Assembly (NCBI GenBank): GCA_963700195.1
Contig: CAVOWQ010000022.1
Coordinates: 1-64,000, forward strand
Direction of reading: 5' to 3'
DNA length: 64,000 bases
Source of the DNA: AP-15 sp963700195
GTDB taxonomy: Bacteria > Pseudomonadota > Alphaproteobacteria > ATCC43930 > CGMCC-115725
Position 1 is the first letter of the stretch; each line of letters opens with the position of its first letter. Positions 18,115-26,628 of the stretch are shown in pieces. Under the pieces are notes generated by a model that saw nothing but the letters and a program-made list of their open reading frames with translations, did not search any database and was not told where the DNA came from. The position numbers were made by a program, and so were the translations under genes.

Positions 18115-18982
18115 ATGAACTGGACTGAACGGCGCGAGCGCTTTCGCGCGATCCTTTCCGGAAACCGCTGCGTACATCCGGGATCGGTGTATGACGCGAT
18201 CTCGGCACGCATCGCCGAGGATCTCGGCTTCGAAGTCGGGATGTTCTCGGGCTCGATCGGGTCGATGTCGGTGCTTGGCGCCCCCGATCTCGTCGTGCTG
18301 ACCTTGACCGAATTCGCCGCGCAGGCCTATCGCATCTGCCGCGCCGGCAACCTAGCCTTATTGGTCGACGCCGACCACGGCTACGGCAATGCGCTCAACG
18401 TGCGCCGCACGGTCGAGGAGCTGGAGACTGCCGGCATCTGTGCGATGTCGATCGAGGACACGGTATTGCCGCGGCCCTATGGATCGGGCGGCAAGCCGAG
18501 CTTGAGCTCGGTCGAGGAGGGTGTCGGCAAGATGAAGGCGGCGCTGTCGGCGCGCCAAGACAAGAAGCTCGTCATCGCCGGGCGCACCAGTGCGCTGGCG
18601 ATCGCCAATCTCGACGAGGCCATGAAGCGCGCCAAGGCCTATGAGGCGGCCGGGGTGGACGCTGTGTTTCTCGCCGGCGGAGTCACTGTCGAGGCGGTCG
18701 AAGCGGTGTCGTCGGCGATCAAGATCCCGCTGATCCTCGGCGGCGGCAGCGGCCAACTCGGCGATCTCGACTGGCTCGGCGGCGCACCGCGTCCGGGTCG
18801 CGTTGCAGACGCACGCCCCCTTCTCGGCCGCGGTGCAGGCGGTCTACGACACTCTAAAGGCGCTGCGCGACGGTGTTGCACCGCGCGATCTGAAGAACAT
18901 CGCCTCCCCCGAGCTCATGCGGCGGGTCACGCGCGCCGACGACTATCAGCGATGGACGAAGGATTTTCTCGGCGAGGGTTGA
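18115..18982 (+). CDS. Oxaloacetate decarboxylase-like isocitrate lyase/PEP mutase family protein, frameshifted
   Basis: A PEP mutase/isocitrate lyase superfamily barrel close to the PA4872-type oxaloacetate decarboxylase. Features are 'CVHPGSVYDAISARIAEDLG', the metal-binding 'LLVDADHGYGNALNVRRT', 'EELETAGICAMSIEDTVLPR' and 'KIPLILGGG'. Around 18775 the frame breaks; one frame over the family ending continues ('HAPFSAAVQAVYDTLKALRD', 'LMRRVTRADDYQRWTKDFLG') to a stop at 18982. Joined, about 288 residues, the normal size. It converges on the Rieske oxygenase, 13 bases away. The exact reaction within the family cannot be fixed by eye. Confidence 0.82.
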
Positions 18983-18995
18983 GCGTAACTCCCCC

Positions 18996-20315
18996 TCAAC
19001 GCGGCGCCGGGGCGAGCGGGTCGAATAGGTCGTCAGGCTCCGCAAATTCCGCTCCGTTGAAGCCCATCGCGGCGAGGAACGCTTCCCGCACTTCCGGCGG
19101 CTGGCCGGTCTGGAAGATATAGCCTTCGAGGCCGCGTCGACTGACGGGGTCGCACAGCATCTCGGCGCGCGACAGGCCCTCGCTGAGCGGCCGACGGTCG
19201 GCGACCGGCAGCCGGATAGAGCGGTTTCGCGTCGGGTCGCGGATCACTGCTTTCGGGTCTTCGCCCCGCGCGACCGCGTCGAGGTCGCGCAGAAAGCGGC
19301 GGCGGATCATGATGATGCCGCCGTCGCTCGGGCCGAGATACTCCCGGCTGCGGTCGGCGATCTGCCCCTGTCCGACCCAGGTCACGAAGTCCTGGTTCAT
19401 CACGTGGCTGGTGATCCAGCGCCCGGTCTTTTCGTCGGCGATCGGCCCCTGCCAGGTCGGGATCCGGTCCTGGACATAGGGCTCGCGCTCTTTCGGCACG
19501 CGGCTGAAGGCCCAGTTGATGCTGAGCGTGTTCTCGTCGTCGATCGGCACGCGGTATTCGATGTGATTGCCGGTAAAGAGAGCATTCGGCCACAGGCAGA
19601 CGCGGCCGATCGTCCACAGCTCGTCATGCTCGCTGGTGTCGGAGCGGATGCGCTTGTATTGGAAACCGTATTCGAACTCGCTGAAATCGACCTTGACATG
19701 GTGCGGCGCGTAGGGGCCCGTCCTGCCCTTCATCCTCAGGCTCCAGTTCGAATGGGTCCATTCGAAGTGCACCGGGTCGATCGAGTTCTCCTGGCACTGG
19801 AACCAGTTGCACGGGATCTCGGCCTTGACGATCTGGCGGAAACCGTTCGGCCACGAAAAGAATTCCCAATCCGGCACCAACGGCCGCGGCTCCGGCCCGA
19901 AATAGGCCCAGATGAGCCCGCCCAATTCGGCGACCGGGTAAGCCCTGATGTGGACCGCGTCCTTGAGCCGCGCGTCGGGATGCGCCACGTCCTCATAGGG
20001 TTGCGCGAGGCAGCGCCCCGCTTCGTCATAGAGCCAGCCGTGGTAATTGCAGCGCAACCCGCGCGCCTCGACATAGCCATAGCTGAGATCGGCGCGGCGA
20101 TGCCGGCAATGCCGGTCGATGAGGCCCCAGCGCCCGCCAAGATCCTTGTAGAGGACGAGATCTTCGCCCAAAAGCCGCACCGGCTTCGTGCCCGGCCGGT
20201 CGAGCTCGCTGGCGCCGGCGATCGGCCACCAATAGCGGCGCAACAGATCGCCCATTGGCGTCCCGGCGCCGGTCTGTGTCAGCAATTCCCAGCGGCTGCG
20301 GGGCTCCTGCGTCAC
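18996..20315 (-). CDS. Rieske non-heme iron oxygenase, alpha subunit (phthalate dioxygenase-like)
   Basis: A 439-residue Rieske-type ring-hydroxylating or demethylating oxygenase. The 2Fe-2S ligands are Cys70-x-His72 ('DRHCRHRRADLSYG') and Cys89-x2-His92 ('RCNYHGWLYDEAG'). The mononuclear iron site is visible as 'ENSIDPVHFEWTHS' (Asp180, His183, His188). The opening 'TGAGTPMGDLLRRYWWPIAG' and overall form belong to the phthalate 4,5-dioxygenase/LigX-like group, not the glycine-betaine demethylase group. No ferredoxin or reductase gene lies beside it, so electron donors are elsewhere. It lies 28 bases after the GmaS-like gene on the same strand and is likely part of that transcript. Substrate unknown. 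Confidence 0.88.
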   Translation of the reverse strand: MTQEPRSRWELLTQTGAGTPMGDLLRRYWWPIAGASELDRPGTKPVRLLGEDLVLYKDLGGRWGLIDRHCRHRRADLSYGYVEARGLRCNYHGWLYDEAGRCLAQPYEDVAHPDARLKDAVHIRAYPVAELGGLIWAYFGPEPRPLVPDWEFFSWPNGFRQIVKAEIPCNWFQCQENSIDPVHFEWTHSNWSLRMKGRTGPYAPHHVKVDFSEFEYGFQYKRIRSDTSEHDELWTIGRVCLWPNALFTGNHIEYRVPIDDENTLSINWAFSRVPKEREPYVQDRIPTWQGPIADEKTGRWITSHVMNQDFVTWVGQGQIADRSREYLGPSDGGIIMIRRRFLRDLDAVARGEDPKAVIRDPTRNRSIRLPVADRRPLSEGLSRAEMLCDPVSRRGLEGYIFQTGQPPEVREAFLAAMGFNGAEFAEPDDLFDPLAPAPR

Positions 20316-20343
20316 CGAAGATCTCCGCTTGTTATGGTGGGGG

Positions 20344-21648
20344 TTACACGTCGAGTGTGTGCTGACGCTCCCACTCAGTCAAATGGCGCATATAGTCGGT
20401 CCAATGCGCCATGCGCAATTTGACGTAAGCGTCGATAAAGCCCGAACCCAATGCCTCGCGCAGCACGGTGGAGGTCTGGAGCACCCGCAGCGCGTCGAGG
20501 AGGTTGAGCGGCAGCCGCGAGACGCCGGCGGCGGCGCCGGGCTCGTACATATTGATGTCGAGCCGTCTGCCCGGATCGAGCCGGCGGGCTATCCCGTCGA
20601 GACCGCCAGCAAGGATCCCCGCCTGCAGCAGGTAGGGGTTGGCCGCGCCGTCCATCAGCCGCAATTCGAAGCGCCCCGGCTCCGGGATGCGCACCATGTG
20701 GGTGCGATTATTGGCGCCATAGCTGATCGCATTGGGGGACCAGGTCGCGCCGGACACGGTCGGCGCCGCATTGATCCGTTTGAAGCTGTTGACAGTCGGC
20801 GTGAACAGAGCGGTCAACGCCTCGGCGTGGGTCAGGATGCCGCCGAGAAATTGGTAGGCTAGGGTCGAGAGGCCTAGTTCGCCGGTGGGATCGTGAAACA
20901 GATTGGTTTCGCCCGCGCGGTCCCATAACGAAACATGGGCGTGGCAGCCATTCCCGGTCAAATGCATGAACGGCTTTGGCATAAAGGTGGCGCGCAGCCC
21001 ATGCTCCCGAGCGAGCTCCTTGACCATGAATTTGAAGAACACGTGGCGATCGGCCGTCACCAGCGCGTCGTCATAGGTCCAGTTCATCTCGAACTGGCCG
21101 TTTGCGTCCTCGTGATCGCTCTGATAAGGCCCCCAGCCCAGCCCGAGCATTGCGTCGCTAATCGTTCGGATCAGCTCGTACTGGTGCAACAGCGCCGTCT
21201 GGTCGTAGCACGGCTTTGCCTGCCGGTCCTCGCCGTCGCCCACTGCCCGCCCGTCCGGGTGCAACAGAAAAAATTCGGCCTCGACGCCGGTCCTCAGCCG
21301 ATAGCCCGCCGCCTCGGCCGCGGCGAGCTGGCGCTTCAGCACGTGCCGCGGAGCATGCTCGAGCGGCTTACCGTTGATGTGCAGGTCGGCGGCAAGCCAA
21401 CCGATCTCCGGCTTCCACGGCACTTGGATCACGCTCGCCGGATCCGGCATTGCGAACATGTCCGGATCGGCTGGGGTCAGATCGAGATGCGTCGAAAAGC
21501 CGGCGAACGCGGCACCGTCGCGCTGCATCTGCCCGATGGCCGTAGCCGGCACCAGCTTCGCGCGCAGCACCCCGAAGAGGTCGACAAAGCTGATCAGGAA
21601 ATAGCGGATGCCGCGATCCGCTGCCTCTTTCGCCAAGTTCTGCGACAT
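20344..21648 (-). CDS. Type III glutamine synthetase / gamma-glutamylmethylamide synthetase-like (GlnT/GmaS)
   Basis: A 434-residue glutamine synthetase-fold ligase of the GlnT/GmaS group, which joins ammonia or methylamine to glutamate with ATP. Motifs are 'YFLISFVDLFGVLRAKLVPA', 'GVEAEFFLLHPDGR', 'YQSDHEDANGQFEMNW' (metal-binding glutamates), 'LRATFMPKPF', 'TGNGCHAHVSLWD' and 'NRTHMVRIPEPGRFELRL'. The ending 'LTEWERQHTLDV' is typical. ATG 21648 shares bases with the stop of mgsC (TGATG), so it is coupled to the three synthase-like genes upstream. That context favours gamma-glutamylmethylamide synthetase or a related amine ligase over ammonia assimilation, but GlnT of rhizobia has the same context and real GS activity. 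Confidence 0.85.
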   Translation of the reverse strand: MSQNLAKEAADRGIRYFLISFVDLFGVLRAKLVPATAIGQMQRDGAAFAGFSTHLDLTPADPDMFAMPDPASVIQVPWKPEIGWLAADLHINGKPLEHAPRHVLKRQLAAAEAAGYRLRTGVEAEFFLLHPDGRAVGDGEDRQAKPCYDQTALLHQYELIRTISDAMLGLGWGPYQSDHEDANGQFEMNWTYDDALVTADRHVFFKFMVKELAREHGLRATFMPKPFMHLTGNGCHAHVSLWDRAGETNLFHDPTGELGLSTLAYQFLGGILTHAEALTALFTPTVNSFKRINAAPTVSGATWSPNAISYGANNRTHMVRIPEPGRFELRLMDGAANPYLLQAGILAGGLDGIARRLDPGRRLDINMYEPGAAAGVSRLPLNLLDALRVLQTSTVLREALGSGFIDAYVKLRMAHWTDYMRHLTEWERQHTLDV

Positions 21649-22965
21649 CAATACCTGCTCTTTCCCGGGATCCAGTCGGTGCCGGCGAGCGGCACACCAG
21701 CCATCGCGGCCGCTTCGACGGTCAGTGCGGCGAGGTCTTCCGGCTCGAGATTATGGAGGTGCGACTTGCCGCAGGCACGGGCCAACGTCTGGGCCTCCAT
21801 TGTCAGCACCGTCAGGAAATTGCGGACGCGCCGTGCGCCCTCCTCGACATCGAGCCGGTTTTCCAGTGCCGGGTCCTGCGTCGTGATGCCGACCGGACAG
21901 CGCCCAGTGTGGCAATGATGGCAGGCGCCCGGCTCGGTGCCGAGCGCCCGATAATCCGCGATATGGACCGCGCGGTTACAGCCGAGCGCGACCAGTGCAG
22001 CGGTGCCGATCGACACTGCATCGGCGCCCATCGCCATCGCCTTGGTGACATCGGCGCCGCTGCGGATGCCGCCCGAGATGATCAGCTGCACCTTGCGGTG
22101 CTGGCCCAATTCCTCGAGCGCCTCGACCGCCTGGCGCAAGGCCGGCAGGGTCGGGATGCCGGCATGCTCGATAAAAACCTCCTGGGTGGCCCCGGTGCCG
22201 CCCTGCATGCCGTCGAGCACGACGACATCGGCCCCGGCCTTGACGGCGAGCTGCACGTCGTAGCGTGGCCGTGACGCACCGATCTTGACAAAGACCGGCT
22301 TCTCCCAATCGGTAAGCTCGCGCAACTCCTGGATCTTGATCGTCAGATCGTCGGGCCCCGTCCAGTCCGGGTGGCGACAGGCGCTGCGCTGGTCGATGCC
22401 GGGAGGCAAGGTCCGCATCTCCGCGACCCGCTCGGTAATCTTCTGGCCGAGCAGCAGGCCGCCGCCGCCCGGCTTCGCCCCCTGGCCGACGACGATCTCG
22501 ATTGCCTCGCAAGCCCGCAGATGGCTCGGGTCGAATCCGTAGCGCGACGGCAGCACCTGGTAGACGAGGATATTCGACTCGCTCTCGCTCTTCCTCGCTC
22601 ATGCCGCCGTCACCGGTCGTCGTGCTGGTGCCGACCGCGCTGGCGCCGCGGCCGAGCGCCCGCTTGGCATTGGCGCCGAGCGCGCCAAAGCTCATTCCGG
22701 CGATCGTGATCGGGATCTTCAGTTCGATCGGCTTTTTCGCAAACCGGGTGCCGAGCGTCACATCGGTGGCGCAACGCTCGCGATAGCCTTCGAGCGGGTA
22801 GCGCGAGATAGAGGCGCCGACCAATACCAGATCGTCGAAACTCGGCAACGGGCGCAAAGTCCCGAAGCCGCGGATCTTGTAGATACCCTCATCGGCAGCA
22901 CGCTCGATCTCCGCAATGACGTCGGGAGAAAAAGTGGCAGAGCCTCGTAGCGCAGGTACGGCCAT
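21648..22965 (-). CDS. FMN-binding glutamate synthase-like subunit (MgsC/GlxD), frameshifted
   Basis: Corresponds to the FMN/iron-sulfur barrel of glutamate synthase. The N-terminal part reads 'YKIRGFGTLRPLPSFDDLV' and 'ITIAGMSFGALGANAKRAL'; near 22580-22600 the frame breaks and continues one frame over with 'VLPSRYGFDPSHLRACEAIE', 'GQGAKPGGGGLLLGQKI', 'VLDGMQGGTGATQEVFIEH' and the cysteine cluster 'CHHCHTGRCPVGITTQDP'. Joined length is about 439 residues. ATG 22965 follows the mgsB stop by two bases. In methylamine users this subunit forms N-methylglutamate synthase with MgsA and MgsB; in rhizobia it is GlxD. Confidence 0.85.
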
Positions 22966-22967
22966 CG

Positions 22968-23651
22968 TCAATATTCGGCAGCGTGGTCGATGTGGAAATT
23001 ATAGAGGCGCCGCGCCGAACCGTAATGCCGGAAACCGGTCGCGTCGCCGGCGATGCCGGCGCGATCGAGGAGGCTAGCGACCCGCTCGACATCGCCCTGC
23101 GTCATTTCCCTCTCGACACAGTCGGCGCCGAGGCTGGCGACGGTGCCGGCGACAAAGACCTCCGCCTCGTAGATCGAGTCGCCGAGGTCTTGGCCGGCGT
23201 CACCGCCAACGACCAGTGTACCTTTTTGGCCCATGAAAGCGCTCATATGCCCGACCGAACCGCCGACGACAATGTCCACACCCTTCATCGAGATGCCGCA
23301 CCGCGCACTGGCGTCGCCCTCGATGACGACGAGCCCACCGCGGCCCGAGGCGGCGGCGGATTGCGAGGCGTTCCCGCGCACGCGAACAAGCCCGCTCATG
23401 ATGTTCTCGGCGAGTCCGGTGCCGGCATGGCCATCTACGACCACCGTCGCAGCCGCGTTCATGCCCGCGCAGTAGTACCCGACATGCCCCTTGATTTCGA
23501 TTTGCATGGGTTCAGTGACGCCGACGGCAATGGCGTGAGCGCCATGCGGGTTCAGCACCCGCCAATAGAGCTCGTTTGTCTGTGGGTTGAGCCGGTGCAG
23601 TCTTTCGTTCAGCGCGCGGATCGAGCTGCGCGCCAGGTCGACCTCTATCAC
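22968..23651 (-). CDS. Glutamate synthase alpha-domain protein (MgsB/GlxC)
   Basis: A 227-residue protein equal to the C-terminal right-handed beta-helix (GXGXG) domain of glutamate synthase, split off as a separate subunit. The repeating glycine pattern is plain: 'VGYYCAGMNAAATVVVDG', 'GTGLAENIMSGLVRVRGNAS', 'ARCGISMKGVDIVVGGSVG', 'GTLVVGGDAGQDLGDSIYEA'. GTG 23651 overlaps the stop of mgsA (GTGA), so translation is coupled; an upstream start would run through mgsA in another frame. In NMG synthase this domain is thought to hold the large assembly and domain interfaces together. Confidence 0.88.
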   Translation of the reverse strand: MIEVDLARSSIRALNERLHRLNPQTNELYWRVLNPHGAHAIAVGVTEPMQIEIKGHVGYYCAGMNAAATVVVDGHAGTGLAENIMSGLVRVRGNASQSAAASGRGGLVVIEGDASARCGISMKGVDIVVGGSVGHMSAFMGQKGTLVVGGDAGQDLGDSIYEAEVFVAGTVASLGADCVEREMTQGDVERVASLLDRAGIAGDATGFRHYGSARRLYNFHIDHAAEY

Positions 23652-24547
23652 TGGCGGTGCCAAGAATAGACCGTCGCCGGCTGTGGCTCCCAGATCTCGG
23701 CGCCGGCCGCGCCGGGGAGGGTTGCAATCGCCCGGTATTCGGTGGCCATCGCGACCCAGTCGTCGGTTTCGGCGAGAACCGCAGGCTTGCAGGCGATTGG
23801 ATCTCGCAAGATGGCAAAGCCGTCCCCGGTGCCGACGGCAAAGGTGTAGAACCCATCGAGGTCGGCGAGCGCGGCTTCGAGAGCCTGAGGCAGGCTCATT
23901 CCCTGGCCCAGGCGCCAAGTCAGGTAGCCCGCTGCAACCTCGGTGTCATTATCGGTCGCGAAGCGGATGCCCTCGCGGCGCAGCGATTGGCGCACCCGGT
24001 TGTGGTTCGACAGCGACCCGTTATGCACGAGACAGAGATCAAGGCCGGTCGAGAACGGATGAGAGTGTTCGGTCGTCACTGCGCTTTCCGTCGCCATCCG
24101 TGTGTGGCCGAGTGCATGAGTGCCGGACCGAGACTCAAGGCCGAAGCGCTGCGCGACCGCGTCCGGCAGACCGACATCCTTGAACACCTCGATGCGCTCG
24201 CCAAATCCGAAAATACCGAGTTCGGGGCGATGATGGGTGAGCCAGTCAAAGAATTCCTGCTGGCCGGCGCCCAAAGTGAAGACCGCGTGGCTGCAATAAT
24301 GCCGCGCCGTTTGGGTGAGCGGAAAGGCAGCGCCGAGTTCGGCTTCGAACGCCCGCCAATCGTAATGGGCATTAGGCGCATGCAATGTCACCCTGAACGC
24401 TCCGGCCGGCGCTGCCTCGCCGTAGAGAGCAAAGCCAGTGCTGTCAGGCCCGCGCTCGGCCATCTGCGACAACATCCCCGCCAGCAGCGGCCCGAGGGCC
24501 GGCGTTGCTGCGCCGCGTTTGTAGAACAGCCCGACAATCCCGCACAT
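23648..24547 (-). CDS. Class II glutamine amidotransferase subunit (MgsA/GlxB)
   Basis: A 299-residue Ntn-type glutamine amidotransferase corresponding to the N-terminal domain of glutamate synthase. It starts 'MCGIVGLFYKRG'; the Cys exposed after Met removal is the nucleophile, which fixes the start at ATG 24547. Other motifs are 'GPDSTGFALYG', 'ALGHTRMATESAVTTEHSHP', 'LCLVHNGSLSNHNRVR' and 'RFATDNDTEVAAGYLTWRLG'. In N-methylglutamate synthase it is the subunit handling the glutamyl amide. It is the first gene of the coupled mgsA-mgsB-mgsC-gmaS run. Confidence 0.9.
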   Translation of the reverse strand: MCGIVGLFYKRGAATPALGPLLAGMLSQMAERGPDSTGFALYGEAAPAGAFRVTLHAPNAHYDWRAFEAELGAAFPLTQTARHYCSHAVFTLGAGQQEFFDWLTHHRPELGIFGFGERIEVFKDVGLPDAVAQRFGLESRSGTHALGHTRMATESAVTTEHSHPFSTGLDLCLVHNGSLSNHNRVRQSLRREGIRFATDNDTEVAAGYLTWRLGQGMSLPQALEAALADLDGFYTFAVGTGDGFAILRDPIACKPAVLAETDDWVAMATEYRAIATLPGAAGAEIWEPQPATVYSWHRQ

Positions 24548-24854
24548 CAATGCATTCCCGAAGGAGACAGCCCCAACCTATATCGCAGCGCAGCGCGCGG
24601 CAATGGCGGTTGCGTCACCAGGCGCCCCTCATGCGGGTTGCGACAGAACCTCCGCAAAGCCATGCCCATCGGCCTTGGCCGAAGTGTGGGTCGGACCCAC
24701 CAGGGTATGGTCGGCCAACAGAAGCAGCGGCAAAAAGGTGCTTCCGGACAGCGCCGGTGCTGCCGCAACAAAGACATGCATGTCGTTTGCCTGGGCCAGC
24801 TACCCGGCACAACACCAGCCGGCGCGCGGCGGGGGGGCCGGCGCGACCGGAACG
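24548..24854. other. Intergenic stretch between mgsA-like gene and MFS remnant
   Basis: About 307 bases that must include the mgsA promoter region. A 50-codon minus-strand frame at 24629-24781 looks protein-like ('DMHVFVAAAPALSGSTFLPL', then 'GPTHTSAKADGHGFAEVL') but has a stop just upstream of its ATG and no family I recognise. It may be the tail of a lost gene. Apart from AAGGAGACAG near 24560, upstream of mgsA on the opposite sense, I see no regulatory site I can name. Confidence 0.4.
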
Positions 24855-25854
24855 CTAGCGCGGCAGTGGGCTGCCGTTGGTTTCGCGGTCGAGCAGCATC
24901 GCGAGGATGCTGAGCAGAGCAAAGCAGGTCATGAAGGCCGTCACCCGGTTGAAGCTGCCGCCGAAAGCGCCTACCAGCAGCCCCGCGACCAGCGGTCCGA
25001 AGCTGGTGATGATGCGGGCGCTGCCGGTGCAGAACTCGACCGCGGTCGAGCGGACGTGGGTCGGGAACAGCTCCGGCAAATAGACCGCGTATCCGGAGAA
25101 TACGCCGAACACAAAGAAGCCGAAGATCGGCAGCACCACCGGGTACCACGGCTCATATTCGGGAAGCGCGAAATACAGGGTAAGGCCGGCGGCGATCGTG
25201 CCGAGGCTATAGAAGATCATCGTCCCGCGCCGGCCGATCAGATCGGCGATGAAGCCGAAGGCGATATAGCCGGCGATGCCGCCGAGGCTCCACAGCATCG
25301 TACCGCGACTGACGAACGGCACTGCCGCGTGGCGTCGGCGACGCCGCTCTTCTGAGCCATCAAGGACAGGAGGGTAGCCAGATGACCGTGGTCCAGATCG
25401 CCAGCAGAAAACCGAGGCCAAACAATACCCCACCATCGTGTTGTAGCGGTGCTCTTTCGAGAAGAGCTGGATCGGCACAAAGCGCATGAACTCGCGGTCG
25501 CCCGCTTCGCTGCGCAGACCCGCGGTGACGGCGCGGCGGCGCTGCTGGACATCGGCGAAGCGGTCCGGCTCCAGCATTCGGCGGCGTATGACTGCCAAGA
25601 GGATCGCCGGCACGATGCCGAGGAAGAACACGTAACGCCAGCCATAGCCACCGACCAGGCCGTGAGCCCAGGCGCCGACGAAGGTGCCGACCGCGCCGCC
25701 GGTCATCATGACTCCGGCGATCTTGGCCCGGTGCGTTTCTCCGAGCGTCTCGGTCAACAGCGGTATGCCGACCATCAGCTCGGCGCCGGTGCCCAGCCCG
25801 GCGATAAAACGGTAGATTGCAAAATCGAGGATCCCCCGCGAGAACCAGACTTGA
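24855..25854 (-). pseudogene. MFS transporter, 5'-truncated and frameshifted
   Basis: Major facilitator superfamily permease, sugar/metabolite:H+ symporter type. From 25854 the visible protein begins inside the N-terminal half ('GILDFAIYRFIAGLGTGAEL', 'GIPLLTETLGETHRAKIAGV'), so roughly the first 90-100 residues (three helices) are missing. Several compensating one-base shifts between about 25320 and 25440 scramble the central loop and helix 7. The C-terminal half is intact: 'AGYIAFGFIADLIGRRGTMI', 'YAVYLPELFPTHVRSTAVEF', 'DRETNGSPLPR'. A palindromic repeat begins exactly where homology ends, so the 5' part was probably replaced or displaced. It lies downstream of the cupin gene and upstream of the amine module on the same strand. 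Confidence 0.75.
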
Positions 25855-26010
25855 TCCGGCCATTCACGCTTTCGCCACCTACTGGATCGGCGCGCCAGAA
25901 GGCGTGGATCACCGGGTCAAGCCCGGTGATGACGACTTTCAATAAAGACAATCAGAAGTTATACGACCCATTCGCTAAGCCGGACCGCCGTGGGTCAAGC
26001 CCGGCAATGA
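25851..26010. repeat. Palindromic intergenic repeat cluster
   Basis: CTTGATCCGGCCATTCACGC (25850s) pairs imperfectly with GGCGTGGATCACCGGGTCAAG (shortened; ending near 25923), forming one long hairpin of the same style as 7432-7524. A second half-copy follows at about 25978-26010 (CCGTGGGTCAAGCCCGGCAA). These lie between the truncated MFS gene and the cupin. They look like decayed copies of one palindromic family. Confidence 0.75.
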
Positions 26011-26036
26011 CGAAGTACAATGATCCGAAGAGGTCC

Positions 26037-26438
26037 CTATCGCAAATCTCGGCCGGCCGCGTTGCCGGCGAGGAAGATGTTCGGCTTCAGGAACATTGAC
26101 AGCACCAGCGCGCCGTTCGGCGAGCGTGCGATGTGGCGATTGCCTTTGGGGCGCCATACGTAATCGCCGGCGCGCACCTCGCCCTCGTCATCGACGAGGC
26201 TGCCTTCCAGGACAAAAGTCTGCTCGATTTCGACGTGCTCGTGCAATGCCAGCTCGGCGCCCGGCTGCCAACGAAAGAGCGCGGTCAGGAGCCCAGTTTC
26301 CGGATCCTCCAGCAACACCTTCATGTCGATCCCGGGACATGGGGTCGGCTTCCACGGCAGCCTGTGAACCTCGACATAGCGCGAGGCCAGCGGGCCGAGC
26401 TTCTCGGCCTGTTGCAAAAACGGGGTCGTGGCGGTCAT
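26037..26438 (-). CDS. Cupin-domain protein (ChrR-like)
   Basis: A 133-residue single-domain cupin. Metal-binding motif 1 is visible as 'GAELALHEHVEIEQTFVLEG' and motif 2 as 'GDYVWRPKGNRHIARSPNG'; His, His and Glu would bind one metal. ATG 26438 is preceded by GGAGGAAG. Single-domain cupins of this type range from dioxygenases to anti-sigma-like sensors, so no reaction is assigned. It is transcribed toward the MFS remnant. Confidence 0.85.
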   Translation of the reverse strand: MTATTPFLQQAEKLGPLASRYVEVHRLPWKPTPCPGIDMKVLLEDPETGLLTALFRWQPGAELALHEHVEIEQTFVLEGSLVDDEGEVRAGDYVWRPKGNRHIARSPNGALVLSMFLKPNIFLAGNAAGRDLR

Positions 26439-26628
26439 CGGCTTCCTCCGGGGATGTGTCGCCGATCATAGCGGAAAACTCGCGCCGACAGGCGCCTTCG
26501 GCGCTCTGCTAACGCTATTTTGACGCGTTTTGGATTCACCCGCATCAGGCAAGTGCCGCTCACAATTGCGGACGTTAGTAGGCATTCCTGGGTTTCACCG
26601 TGCGAGAGACCTGTACGGATAATCACCG

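Noticed and set aside
18996..20315. Glycine-betaine or carnitine monooxygenase assignment for the Rieske protein
   Set aside because: The N-terminal pattern and domain form resemble the phthalate dioxygenase group, and no reductase partner is adjacent.
24595..25355. Plus-strand open frames over the MFS gene and its flank
   Set aside because: They lie antisense to recognisable MFS helices and read as low-complexity charged sequence.
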